11,685 nucleotides of DNA from Syntrophorhabdus sp. PtaB.Bin184 (GTDB lineage: Bacteria; Desulfobacterota; Syntrophorhabdia; Syntrophorhabdales; Syntrophorhabdaceae): NCBI GenBank assembly GCA_002067555.1, contig MVQQ01000137.1:1-11685 (forward strand). Direction: 5' to 3'. The first letter of the stretch is position 1. Every line of letters begins with the position of its first letter. Below the pieces are notes generated by a model that saw only the letters and a list, made by a program, of their open reading frames with translations, did not search any database and was not told where the DNA came from. Shown here in pieces: positions 4,925 through 11,685 of the stretch. The position numbers and the translations under genes were made by a program.

Positions 4925-6763
4925 ATGGAAGGTGGCGACAAAGCGGTGAAAGAGAAGGATTCCGGCATCAAAGAGATCGTACGATCCCTGGGGCTCGTCT
5001 TCGGGGACATCGGGACGAGCCCCATCTACACTATGACGATCATATTCCTGCTGATGAAGCCCACGGAGGCGAACGTCATCGGGGTTCTTTCGCTTATCTT
5101 CTGGACAATAACGGTCCTCGTGAGCATCGAATACGGATGGCTGGCCATGAGCCTCGGTGAGAAGGGCGAAGGGGGCGCGTTCGTGCTCAGGGGCATATTG
5201 GTGCGCCTTCTGAAAAAGACCCGCTCCATGGTCTTCGTCACCATTATCACTTTCATCGGTGTTTCCCTCCTCGCCGGGGACGGCGTGATAACTCCCGCCA
5301 TCAGCATCCTGAGCGCCGTCGAGGGCATACTCCTCATTCCGGGTTTCAGTGGAACACGGCAAACGACGCTCATCGTTATCGCGGGGATCATTGCTATCAT
5401 ACTCTTCGCCTTCCAGAAGAAGGGTACGGACAAGGTGGCCGGCGCATTCGGTCCCCTCATGGTGATATGGTTCCTGTCGCTTTCTCTGTCCGGCATTCTG
5501 TCCATCATACACGCCCCGTCGGTCCTCAAGGCCTTGAACCCCTGGTACGCCGCGAGATTCCTCTGGCACGAGGGCATTGCCGGTTTCTTCGTCCTGTCGG
5601 AGGTCATCCTCTGCGCGACAGGGGGCGAGGCGTTGTACGCGGACATGGGGCACCTTGGCCGCAAACCCATCATACGCGCCTGGTATTTCGTCTTTTTTGC
5701 CCTGGCCTTGAGCTACCTCGGGCAGGGTTCGTTCATCCTGCGTCATCAGGGCAGCACGTCGAACGCGCTCTTCGGGATGGTCCTCGGCCAGTCCGTTGTC
5801 CTTTACGTGCCCTTCCTTGTCCTCAGCATCATCGCCACGGTCATCGCGTCGCAGGCAATGATAAGCGGGATGTTCTCCATAGTCTACCAGGGGATCAACA
5901 CCAGGCTCCTCCCCATGTTCAAGGTGGAATACACCTCACCGAGGCTCCGTTCCCAGATATACATCGGTTTCGTCAACTGGTTCCTCCTTCTCTCGGTCCT
6001 CTTCATAATGGTCGAGTTCCGCGAGTCCAATCGACTGGCGGCCGCTTACGGCCTCGCCGTCACGGGCACCATGGCGCTGACGGGGATCATGATGACGGCG
6101 ATATTCCACCTGCGCCGGGAATGGTTCAAGATGACTGTCTCCATCCTGGTCACGATTGTGGACTTCGCATTTCTCATCTCGAACACCTACAAGATACCCC
6201 ATGGCGGGTACTGGTCCATCGTCATCGCCCTCATTCCCCTTCTTGTCATGCTCGTGTACACGGCGGGCCAGCGCAGACTCTACCGCCGGATACGACCCCT
6301 GCCGCTTGACGTCTTCCTGGAGAGCTACAACCAGGTCTACCGCGAACTCAACAAGATAAGCGGAACAGCCCTCTATTTCGCCCGCGACCCCCAGATGATA
6401 CCGCCCTATATCGTTCACACCATGTTCCGGAACCACATCATCTATGAGACAAACGTCATCATCTCCATAAAAACTCTGGATCAACCCTTCGGGGTGCAAA
6501 GCTCATTCCAGGATACACTGGCCGACGGGCTCGAGGCATTCAGAATAGAGATGGGATACATGGAGGTCGTCAAGATCGAGGAAATCATGAAGGCGGCAGG
6601 GATCAACGAGAAGGTCATCTTCTACGGTCTTGAAGAGATAGCGACGGACAGGCCCCTGTGGAAGGTGTTCGCGACCTTAAAGAGACTGACCCCGCCCTTC
6701 ATCCAGTTCCACGACCTCCCCCTGAACAAACTTCACGGTGTGGTCACACGCGTCGAAATGTGA
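4925..6763 (+). CDS. Kup family potassium uptake protein
   Basis: Kup/HAK/KUP proteins are inner-membrane K+:H+ symporters. The 612-residue product has the family's usual length and marks: GLVFGDIGTSPIYT near residues 23-36, GDGVITPAISILSAVEG at 118-134, and ATGGEALYADMGHLGRKPI at 231-249. About twelve hydrophobic segments occupy residues 20-445, and a cytoplasmic tail of about 165 residues follows, as in other Kup proteins. The ATG at 4925 is chosen because AGGAG lies 12 nt upstream, a promoter sits immediately before it, and residues upstream in the same frame are not Kup-like. It is followed after 112 nt by ktrB on the same strand, which has a separate candidate promoter. Kup is typically constitutive and useful at low pH or under osmotic stress. 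Confidence 0.95.
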   Translation: MEGGDKAVKEKDSGIKEIVRSLGLVFGDIGTSPIYTMTIIFLLMKPTEANVIGVLSLIFWTITVLVSIEYGWLAMSLGEKGEGGAFVLRGILVRLLKKTRSMVFVTIITFIGVSLLAGDGVITPAISILSAVEGILLIPGFSGTRQTTLIVIAGIIAIILFAFQKKGTDKVAGAFGPLMVIWFLSLSLSGILSIIHAPSVLKALNPWYAARFLWHEGIAGFFVLSEVILCATGGEALYADMGHLGRKPIIRAWYFVFFALALSYLGQGSFILRHQGSTSNALFGMVLGQSVVLYVPFLVLSIIATVIASQAMISGMFSIVYQGINTRLLPMFKVEYTSPRLRSQIYIGFVNWFLLLSVLFIMVEFRESNRLAAAYGLAVTGTMALTGIMMTAIFHLRREWFKMTVSILVTIVDFAFLISNTYKIPHGGYWSIVIALIPLLVMLVYTAGQRRLYRRIRPLPLDVFLESYNQVYRELNKISGTALYFARDPQMIPPYIVHTMFRNHIIYETNVIISIKTLDQPFGVQSSFQDTLADGLEAFRIEMGYMEVVKIEEIMKAAGINEKVIFYGLEEIATDRPLWKVFATLKRLTPPFIQFHDLPLNKLHGVVTRVEM

Positions 6764-6781
6764 TCCCCGAAGAAGAACGGT

Positions 6782-6797
6782 CCCGTGCCGTGACGGG
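6782..6797 (+). other. Small hairpin between kup and ktrB
   Basis: CCCGT and ACGGG pair across a 6-nt loop, 18 nt after the kup stop codon. There is no following T-run, so it is not a convincing intrinsic terminator. It could stabilise the kup transcript end or be incidental. Confidence 0.3.
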
Positions 6798-6813
6798 CGA
6801 TCGGCTAGCCTGG

Positions 6814-6854
6814 AACAGTAGCTGTTGCAATTACCAGTGATAATGTAATAACAT
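6814..6854 (+). promoter_or_regulatory. Candidate ktrBA promoter with overlapping palindrome
   Basis: TTGCAA (6825-6830) and TAACAT (6849-6854) are spaced by 18 nt and would start transcription close to 6861, shortly before the ktrB ATG at 6876. A small palindrome AACAG-TAG-CTGTT (6814-6826) overlaps the -35 box and could be an operator. Both boxes are imperfect, so this is a moderate prediction. Confidence 0.4.
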
Positions 6855-6875
6855 TTCACCCAACACGTAAAAGCC

Positions 6876-8255
6876 ATGCCAAGCGATCTATTGCTTTCGA
6901 TAAGGCTGTATGTCTCCCGGCGTCTCACACCCGCGCGCATATTCATCCTCGGGTTCATCTTTATCATACTCGTCGGGACCGTCCTGCTGTCGCTCTCGTC
7001 CAGCGCTCGTCTGAGCCGCCTCGGTCTCGTCGACGCCCTCTTTACGTCAACGTCAGCGGTCTGCGTCACGGGCCTTGCCGTCATAGACATAGGCAAAGAC
7101 CTTTCGTTGAGCGGACAGACGATCACGCTCTTCCTCATGCAGGCGGGCGGCCTCGGCATCACGACATTCTCCGTCCTTTTCCTGGGAATGATGGGTTTCG
7201 GGATCTCGGCAAAGAGCAAGGATATCGTCCAATCGACGTTCGTCCATTCCCCCGGTGTCGATTTCCTGCACATCCTCCGGTCTGTCGTCGTCTATACCGC
7301 TGTCATCGAAGCGGCCGGGGCAGCCATCCTCTTTCTCTGCTTCGTCGAAGGGTCCGGCGTCGGCACAGCCGTCTGGAGGGCCGTATACCACGCGATATCG
7401 GCGTTCAACAATTGCGGGTATTCGATCTTCTCCGACAGCCTGATGTCATACCGCGATCACCCCGGCGTCAACCTGACGGTCATGTCCCTCATCATCGTCG
7501 GGGGGATCGGGTTCATCGTGATCCATGAGATCATCGAGCGCAACAGGGGCCAGCGAAAAAGGCTCTCTGTGCATACCAGGATCGCTGTCATCACGACCTC
7601 CATCCTCATCGTGGCGGGGGCGGTCCTGATTTATGTCCTGGAGAGAAAATTCATACTGAAGGGTCTTAGCCTTGAGTCACAGATCCTCATCCCCCTCTTC
7701 CAGTCCGTCACGGCGAGGACCTGCGGCTTCAACACCATCGACATAGGGGCCCTGACGAACGAATCCATACTCGTGCTCCTCATCCTCATGTTCATAGGAG
7801 CCTCACCGGGTTCCACGGGGGGAGGGGTCAAAACGACAAGCGCCGCGGTCCTTTTCCTGCTTCTCTGGAACCGGCTGAAGGGTAATACGCACGTCAACGT
7901 GTTCAACCGCACCATTCCCGAGGAAACCGTCACCAAGACGATCTCCATCATATTTGCCTCGGCGTTCTCGATCGTGCTCATCACCTCGTTCCTTCTTTTC
8001 TCTCCGTCCTCGTCCCTGCCGCCGGACAGGACGCGTCATTTCTTCCTGGAGTATCTCTTTGAGGCGGTCTCTGCCTTCGGGACCGTGGGCCTCTCCATGG
8101 GAGTTACGCCACAACTGAGCACTGTGCACAAGCTTGCGATCATCATCCTCATGTTTGCGGGGCGTGTCGGCCCCCTCACGCTGGCACTCTCGCTCACGCT
8201 GGCGTCACGGAAGAAAAACATCGCCTACGCCGAGGAAACGGTCATGGTCGGTTAA
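6876..8255 (+). CDS. KtrB/TrkH-type potassium channel subunit
   Basis: This 459-residue membrane protein belongs to the superfamily of K+ transporters with four repeated M1-P-M2 units. The four pore-loop filter sequences, each with its conserved glycine, are visible: VCVTGL (residues 62-67), NNCGYS (178-183), RTCGFN (281-286) and FGTVGLS (401-407). The glycine-rich GASPGSTGGGVKT (308-320) corresponds to the flexible intramembrane loop that gates KtrB, and AGRVGPLT (428-435) is also conserved. The size and the single-RCK partner downstream favour KtrB over TrkH. No clear Shine-Dalgarno sequence precedes the ATG at 6876, so the exact start is less sure. The stop codon TAA overlaps the ribosome binding site of ktrA, which indicates coupled expression. 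KtrB normally forms a dimer on a KtrA octamer and is often Na+-dependent. Confidence 0.95.
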   Translation: MPSDLLLSIRLYVSRRLTPARIFILGFIFIILVGTVLLSLSSSARLSRLGLVDALFTSTSAVCVTGLAVIDIGKDLSLSGQTITLFLMQAGGLGITTFSVLFLGMMGFGISAKSKDIVQSTFVHSPGVDFLHILRSVVVYTAVIEAAGAAILFLCFVEGSGVGTAVWRAVYHAISAFNNCGYSIFSDSLMSYRDHPGVNLTVMSLIIVGGIGFIVIHEIIERNRGQRKRLSVHTRIAVITTSILIVAGAVLIYVLERKFILKGLSLESQILIPLFQSVTARTCGFNTIDIGALTNESILVLLILMFIGASPGSTGGGVKTTSAAVLFLLLWNRLKGNTHVNVFNRTIPEETVTKTISIIFASAFSIVLITSFLLFSPSSSLPPDRTRHFFLEYLFEAVSAFGTVGLSMGVTPQLSTVHKLAIIILMFAGRVGPLTLALSLTLASRKKNIAYAEETVMVG

Positions 8256-8260
8256 GGAGG
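8254..8260 (+). promoter_or_regulatory. ktrA ribosome binding site overlapping ktrB stop
   Basis: AAGGAGG overlaps the last two bases of the ktrB TAA stop codon and lies 4 nt from the ktrA ATG. Ribosomes ending ktrB can thus begin ktrA directly, a usual sign of translational coupling for subunits of one complex. Confidence 0.8.
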
Positions 8261-8264
8261 AGAT

Positions 8265-8909
8265 ATGAAAAGGGTCGTCGTCATCGGTATCGGGATCTTC
8301 GGCTTCAACCTGGTAAAGGAACTCTTTGAGAACGGCATGGAGGTCATCGCCATCGACAAGAACAAGGACATGGTGCAGGAGATAGCCGACTTTTCCACGA
8401 AGGCGATCGTGAGCGACGGACTGGAGAAGAACGTGCTGGAATCGCTGGGACTCAGAGAGAACGACGTCGTCGTCGTATCCTTCGGCGAGGACCTCGCGGC
8501 CAGCACGCTCATCACCCTCCACCTCAAGCAGATGAGAATCAGGAACATCATCGTCAAGGCGCCGAATGTCGAATACAAGCAGGTCCTGGAGAGCGTCGGG
8601 GCGACAGAGGTCATAATCCCCGAGAAGGAGATGGCAAGCAAGGTTGCGAGAAGTCTCATATCACCCAATATCCTCGACTACATTCCCCTGGCGGAGGATT
8701 ATATCATTGGCGAGATCGCGCCTCCCGTCGCCTTCCAGGGGAAAACCCTGGCGGAGGTGCACCTGAGGAGCAGGCACAATATCAACGTCATTGCCATACG
8801 GGACACCCTGACCGACACGGTGAGGATGGTGCCCCCTCATTACGTCATCAAGGACAGCGAGATCCTGATAGTTATCGGCAAATCCAGGGATATCGACAGG
8901 ATACAATGA
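8265..8909 (+). CDS. KtrA-type RCK regulatory subunit of K+ uptake
   Basis: The 214-residue product is a cytoplasmic gating-ring subunit. Residues 1-125 form an RCK_N Rossmann fold with GIGIFG (8-13) at the dinucleotide loop and the acidic D31 at the end of strand beta-2 (VIAIDKN), expected to contact the ribose of NAD(H) or ATP/ADP. Residues about 135-214 match an RCK_C domain (DYIIGEIAPPVAFQGKTLAEV... to the end), the domain that binds c-di-AMP in some Gram-positive KtrA proteins. A single RCK_N/RCK_C pair and this length identify KtrA rather than the doubled TrkA of E. coli. It is coupled to ktrB. Whether this protein senses c-di-AMP cannot be read from the sequence by eye. Confidence 0.93.
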   Translation: MKRVVVIGIGIFGFNLVKELFENGMEVIAIDKNKDMVQEIADFSTKAIVSDGLEKNVLESLGLRENDVVVVSFGEDLAASTLITLHLKQMRIRNIIVKAPNVEYKQVLESVGATEVIIPEKEMASKVARSLISPNILDYIPLAEDYIIGEIAPPVAFQGKTLAEVHLRSRHNINVIAIRDTLTDTVRMVPPHYVIKDSEILIVIGKSRDIDRIQ

Positions 8910-8979
8910 GCCCCGGAGAACCCTGCAATTGTGCCTTGTTGTCATTGTGTGAACCATTATGTCACTAGGTAGAAAAGAC

Positions 8980-9010
8980 TTGACATACGGTACCCCATCC
9001 ATGTAACAAT
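8980..9010 (+). promoter_or_regulatory. Candidate promoter of the V/A-ATPase operon
   Basis: A perfect -35 TTGACA at 8980-8985 is followed after 18 nt by TAACAA(T) at 9004-9010, an imperfect -10 box. Transcription would begin near 9016, about 80 nt before the first gene. The 186-bp gap after ktrA and this motif suggest the ATPase genes are transcribed separately from ktrBA. Confidence 0.55.
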
Positions 9011-9095
9011 AGTGGTCAATTAGCTATTCATCCAGCCGGACCTGTCTTTCGGTTGATATCGCATAACCTTTCGAATGACGAGAAGGAACGACGAT

Positions 9096-9407
9096 ATGAC
9101 ATCCCTGCTTGACAACATAATATCGCTGGAACAGGAGGCGGACGGCATCATCGAGGCTGCCCACGCCCGGTCCAAAGCGGTCCTCGCATCGGTAGATGAC
9201 GAACTCTCCCGGTACCGCGAGGAACTCACTGCCGAACTCGAGGCCCGTCTTGCGCGGTTCAGGGCCGAAGCGGAGAAAGGATTTACGGAGTCCCTCTCCC
9301 GGGCTTCCGCGGAACACGCCGAAAAACTCCGGGCGGTCAGGGAAGCGCCCGAAGGATTCTCCATCCGCGCGGTCGACAGGATACTGGACAGGTTCAACAA
9401 CTGGTAA
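9096..9407 (+). CDS. V/A-type ATPase peripheral stalk subunit H/G
   Basis: The 103-residue product (start MTSLLDNIISLEQEAD) is almost entirely charged coiled coil, with many Ala, Glu and Arg residues, as in the G/H-type subunit (NtpF or AhaH) that pairs with subunit E in the peripheral stalk of archaeal-type ATPases. Such subunits are about 100-110 residues and commonly head the operon before subunit I, as here. An in-frame ATG at 9075 would add seven residues, but AGAAGGAA at 9081-9088 sits 7 nt before the ATG at 9096, which makes the shorter form more likely. The gap to subunit I is 4 nt. Family assignment rests on composition, length and position more than on strongly conserved residues. 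Confidence 0.8.
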   Translation: MTSLLDNIISLEQEADGIIEAAHARSKAVLASVDDELSRYREELTAELEARLARFRAEAEKGFTESLSRASAEHAEKLRAVREAPEGFSIRAVDRILDRFNNW

Positions 9408-9411
9408 ACGA

Positions 9412-11502
9412 ATGGCGATAGACCCCATAAAAAAGCTGACGATCCTAAGCCCCATGCACAGCAGCAAGCGCCTTCTGCGCACCGTCAGCTCCCTCGGTGT
9501 CGTTGACGTTACCGACGCCTCCGAAGGCCTCGCGGACACGGCCCCCGGCCTGAGGATCAAAGGTGTCCCCACCGAGGACATCGATGACTTATTGCACAAG
9601 ATCGATGCCATACTGAATCTCCTCAAAACATACGCGCCCGAGGAACAGGGGTTCTTTCAGGGCCTCACACCGGTTCCCCAGATAATCGACAAAAAGGAAC
9701 TTAAAGAGACGACAGAGAACTACGACCTCGCTGGCCGCTCCCGCCAGGCAAATGAGCTCGACGAGATACTCAGACGCAGCGAACGCGCAAAGGGCGATAT
9801 CGAGAACCACCTGGCAACATTGATGCCCCTGTGCGACCTGTCGTTCACAATGGAAGACTTTCACCGTCCCCGCCGGGTCCGCCTGATATTCGGTCATCTG
9901 CCCCGCAAGAACCTGGAACATCTCTCCGGACCTGGATCCCCTTTCACCGATATCGCATGGGAGCCGATCGAGGAAGGGCCTGACACCTGCGGGGTCTACC
10001 CCTCCGGGTTCACACCCGCCCCGGGTGGACAGAAAACGGCGAACAGGGACAATGTCAGGGTACTCATTGCCGTCCTCGCCGACCATGTGGACGAGGTGAA
10101 GGAGGCGTTGTCCCGGCTTTCCTTTATAGAAATGGCTCTTCCTGACCTCTCAGGCACGATAGGCGACCACGTCAGGGCGCTTGAGGAGGATCTCGTCCAG
10201 CTTTCCACAACGATCGAAGAGACCATCGCCAGGGTCAGGGCGCTTGCCTCCGACCGGCGCGCCCTCATCATCCTCAAGGCGTTCTGGACCGCCGCAAGAA
10301 ACGAGCGTCTGGCGCTGACGAAGACCCTCGGCGGAAAATGGGTCCATCTCCTCACCGGGTACATACGGGCCCGGGATGTGGAGCGTCTGCAGGGCACCCT
10401 CGCCAAAGAGTTTCCCGACTCCGTGGTCATCCTCGACGATCCTTCCGAGGACGAGAACGTGCCGGTGAGCCTCTCCCTCCCGAAGGTCTTCCGGCCTCTC
10501 TCCCTGCTGGTGGAGATGTTCGGTCTGCCGCCGTATCGCAGCTTCGACCCGACACCCTATCTGCACATAAACTTCTATCTCTTCTTTGGCATATGCTTTT
10601 CCGATGTGGGATACGGCCTTATGCTCATCGCCGCCTCCCTTTACCTGATAAAGAGAACAAGGCAATACCAGGGCGTGGCGGATTTCGGCCGCATCCTTCT
10701 TGGCGGCGGCATAAGCACCGTCATCTTCGGGGCCCTGCTGGGGTCCTGGTTCGGCGACCTCTATATGGAGAAGTATCTTGGCGAGAACAATCTCCTCTTG
10801 CGCGTCCAATCCTTTTTCGTGGTTCTCGACCCCATAAGCAAGACGATCTACGCCCTGCTCTTTGCCCTCTTGATCGGCGTCCTGAACCAGTTCTTCGGGA
10901 TCGCCCTCAGAATGTACGGGGCGATCAGGAAGGGAGATTGGAAGAGTGCCGTCTTTGACGGTTTCTTCTGGTACCTGACACTCCCCGGCCTGCTCATAAT
11001 CGTCAGCAAGCTTTTCATCGACACGCCTCAAACCCTTTACCGGGCCGGCCTCGCGCTGTTCGGCACCGGGGCGCTCGGGCTCATCCTGACGCAGGGACGG
11101 GACATGAAGGGCCCCGTCGCCCGCATCCTGGGCGGGGTCGTCAGCCTCTACGGGATCGTGGGTAGTTACGGGATCACCGCCTTCATCGGCGACGTCCTCT
11201 CGTATTGCCGGTTGCTCGCCCTCGGTCTTACCACGTCGATCGTGGGAACGACCTTCAACATGCTCGGCGGGCTTTTGAGGGACATTCCCTACGTGGGACT
11301 CTTCTGTTTCATCTTTATCGTCGTCGCGGGCCATCTTTTCAACTTCATCATCAGTCTGCTGGGCGCCTTTGTCCACTCGATGCGTCTCATATTCGTCGAG
11401 TTCTTCGGGCGCTTCTATGACGCGGGGGCCCGGCCCTTCCAGCCCCTCGGGTTCGACTCGCCCCTGTGCGAGATCAAGAAGGAGGGCACACAAAATGGAT
11501 AA
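9412..11502 (+). CDS. V/A-type ATPase membrane subunit I (a)
   Basis: The 696-residue product is the stator subunit that forms the ion half-channels next to the rotor ring. Residues 1-375 are a hydrophilic arm opening MAIDPIKKLTILSPM, with a helical, coiled-coil-like part near 200-340 that contacts the peripheral stalks. Residues 380-670 hold about seven or eight membrane segments, starting INFYLFFGICFSDVGYG. The signature SYCRLLALGL carries the arginine R600 that faces the rotor carboxylate, and HSMRLIFVEFFGRFY carries a second conserved arginine, R658. The start at 9412 lacks a strong Shine-Dalgarno sequence, but it follows the stalk gene stop by 4 nt, so coupling is likely. The frame stays open upstream to 9196, but that part overlaps the stalk gene and is not family-like. 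Ion choice (H+ or Na+) cannot be decided from this subunit by eye. Confidence 0.93.
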   Translation: MAIDPIKKLTILSPMHSSKRLLRTVSSLGVVDVTDASEGLADTAPGLRIKGVPTEDIDDLLHKIDAILNLLKTYAPEEQGFFQGLTPVPQIIDKKELKETTENYDLAGRSRQANELDEILRRSERAKGDIENHLATLMPLCDLSFTMEDFHRPRRVRLIFGHLPRKNLEHLSGPGSPFTDIAWEPIEEGPDTCGVYPSGFTPAPGGQKTANRDNVRVLIAVLADHVDEVKEALSRLSFIEMALPDLSGTIGDHVRALEEDLVQLSTTIEETIARVRALASDRRALIILKAFWTAARNERLALTKTLGGKWVHLLTGYIRARDVERLQGTLAKEFPDSVVILDDPSEDENVPVSLSLPKVFRPLSLLVEMFGLPPYRSFDPTPYLHINFYLFFGICFSDVGYGLMLIAASLYLIKRTRQYQGVADFGRILLGGGISTVIFGALLGSWFGDLYMEKYLGENNLLLRVQSFFVVLDPISKTIYALLFALLIGVLNQFFGIALRMYGAIRKGDWKSAVFDGFFWYLTLPGLLIIVSKLFIDTPQTLYRAGLALFGTGALGLILTQGRDMKGPVARILGGVVSLYGIVGSYGITAFIGDVLSYCRLLALGLTTSIVGTTFNMLGGLLRDIPYVGLFCFIFIVVAGHLFNFIISLLGAFVHSMRLIFVEFFGRFYDAGARPFQPLGFDSPLCEIKKEGTQNG

Positions 11503-11515
11503 TCACAAAAACCTT

Positions 11516-11520
11516 GGAGG
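11516..11520 (+). promoter_or_regulatory. Ribosome binding site of subunit K
   Basis: GGAGG lies 9 nt before the ATG at 11530, a strong site suited to the high output needed for a rotor subunit present in many copies per complex. Confidence 0.7.
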
Positions 11521-11529
11521 AAGAATACA

Positions 11530-11685
11530 ATGACCCCAGAATGGATCGAGATTGGTCGCGGTCTTTGCTACGCGGGGGCGGGCCTCGCCTTTGGCCTGGC
11601 GGGGGCCGGGTCGGCCTGTGGGATCGCCATTGCCTCCCATGCCGGAGCGGGAGTGATGCGCGAAAAACCGGAGCTTTTCGGGCGC
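11530..11685 (+). CDS. V/A-type ATPase rotor subunit K (c), truncated by window
   Basis: Only the first 52 residues are inside the window; the frame is open to the end. They read as the first membrane hairpin of a V-type c subunit: a very Gly/Ala-rich helix (YAGAGLAFGLAGAGSACGIA) followed by ASHAGAGVMREKPELFG, which matches the polar loop of the family. Subunit K rings carry the ion-binding carboxylate, but that residue and the Na+ ligands lie further along and cannot be seen. Gene order H-I-K agrees with bacterial and archaeal V/A-ATPase operons, where E, C, F, A, B and D usually follow. A 27-nt gap separates it from subunit I. Confidence 0.9.
   Translation, partial: MTPEWIEIGRGLCYAGAGLAFGLAGAGSACGIAIASHAGAGVMREKPELFGR

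Noticed and set aside
9196..9411. N-terminal extension of subunit I by 72 residues
   Set aside because: It overlaps the stalk subunit gene in another frame and is unlike the family. MAIDPIKKLTIL at 9412 is the normal start of these proteins.

Overview
The window is a chromosomal stretch with fairly high GC from a bacterium. The gene content is an ExeA-like AAA ATPase, Kup and KtrAB potassium uptake, and a bacterial V/A-type ATPase. Together with REP-like inverted repeats and short intergenic tandem repeats, this fits an anaerobic deltaproteobacterial lineage (Desulfobacterota, perhaps Syntrophorhabdus-like). That placement is inference from gene style; there is no rRNA or marker gene here to confirm it.

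Layout. Positions 1-655 are non-coding: a strong bidirectional hairpin terminator, degenerate heptamer repeat arrays on both sides, and a central pair of inverted REP-like hairpins. A consensus-like sigma70 promoter then drives a plus-strand protein made almost entirely of TPR repeats (656-1588). A convergent intergenic region (1589-1819) has inverted 9-bp repeat arrays around a minus-strand terminator. Next comes a minus-strand two-gene unit: an excisionase-type HTH protein (3822-4391) followed by an ExeA/GspA-like ATPase with a very long polyproline linker (1820-3745). Its promoter lies in an AT-rich stretch near 4523-4551, partly inside a perfect 7-bp inverted repeat.

The right half is all plus strand and concerns ion transport. 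It holds kup (4925-6763), then ktrB-ktrA (6876-8909), then the first three genes of a V/A-ATPase operon: peripheral stalk subunit H/G (9096-9407), membrane subunit I/a (9412-11502) and rotor subunit K/c (11530 to the window end, incomplete). Each of the three units has its own plausible promoter. Two K+ uptake systems beside a rotary ion-pumping ATPase suggest a locus for K+/Na+/H+ homeostasis. It recalls the Enterococcus hirae ntp operon, which carries a KtrB-type gene (ntpJ), though here the Ktr genes lie upstream.

The least explained parts are the HTH plus polyproline-ATPase pair and the similar architecture of the two repeat-rich intergenic regions. No CRISPR array, tRNA, rRNA, transposase or phage gene was seen.
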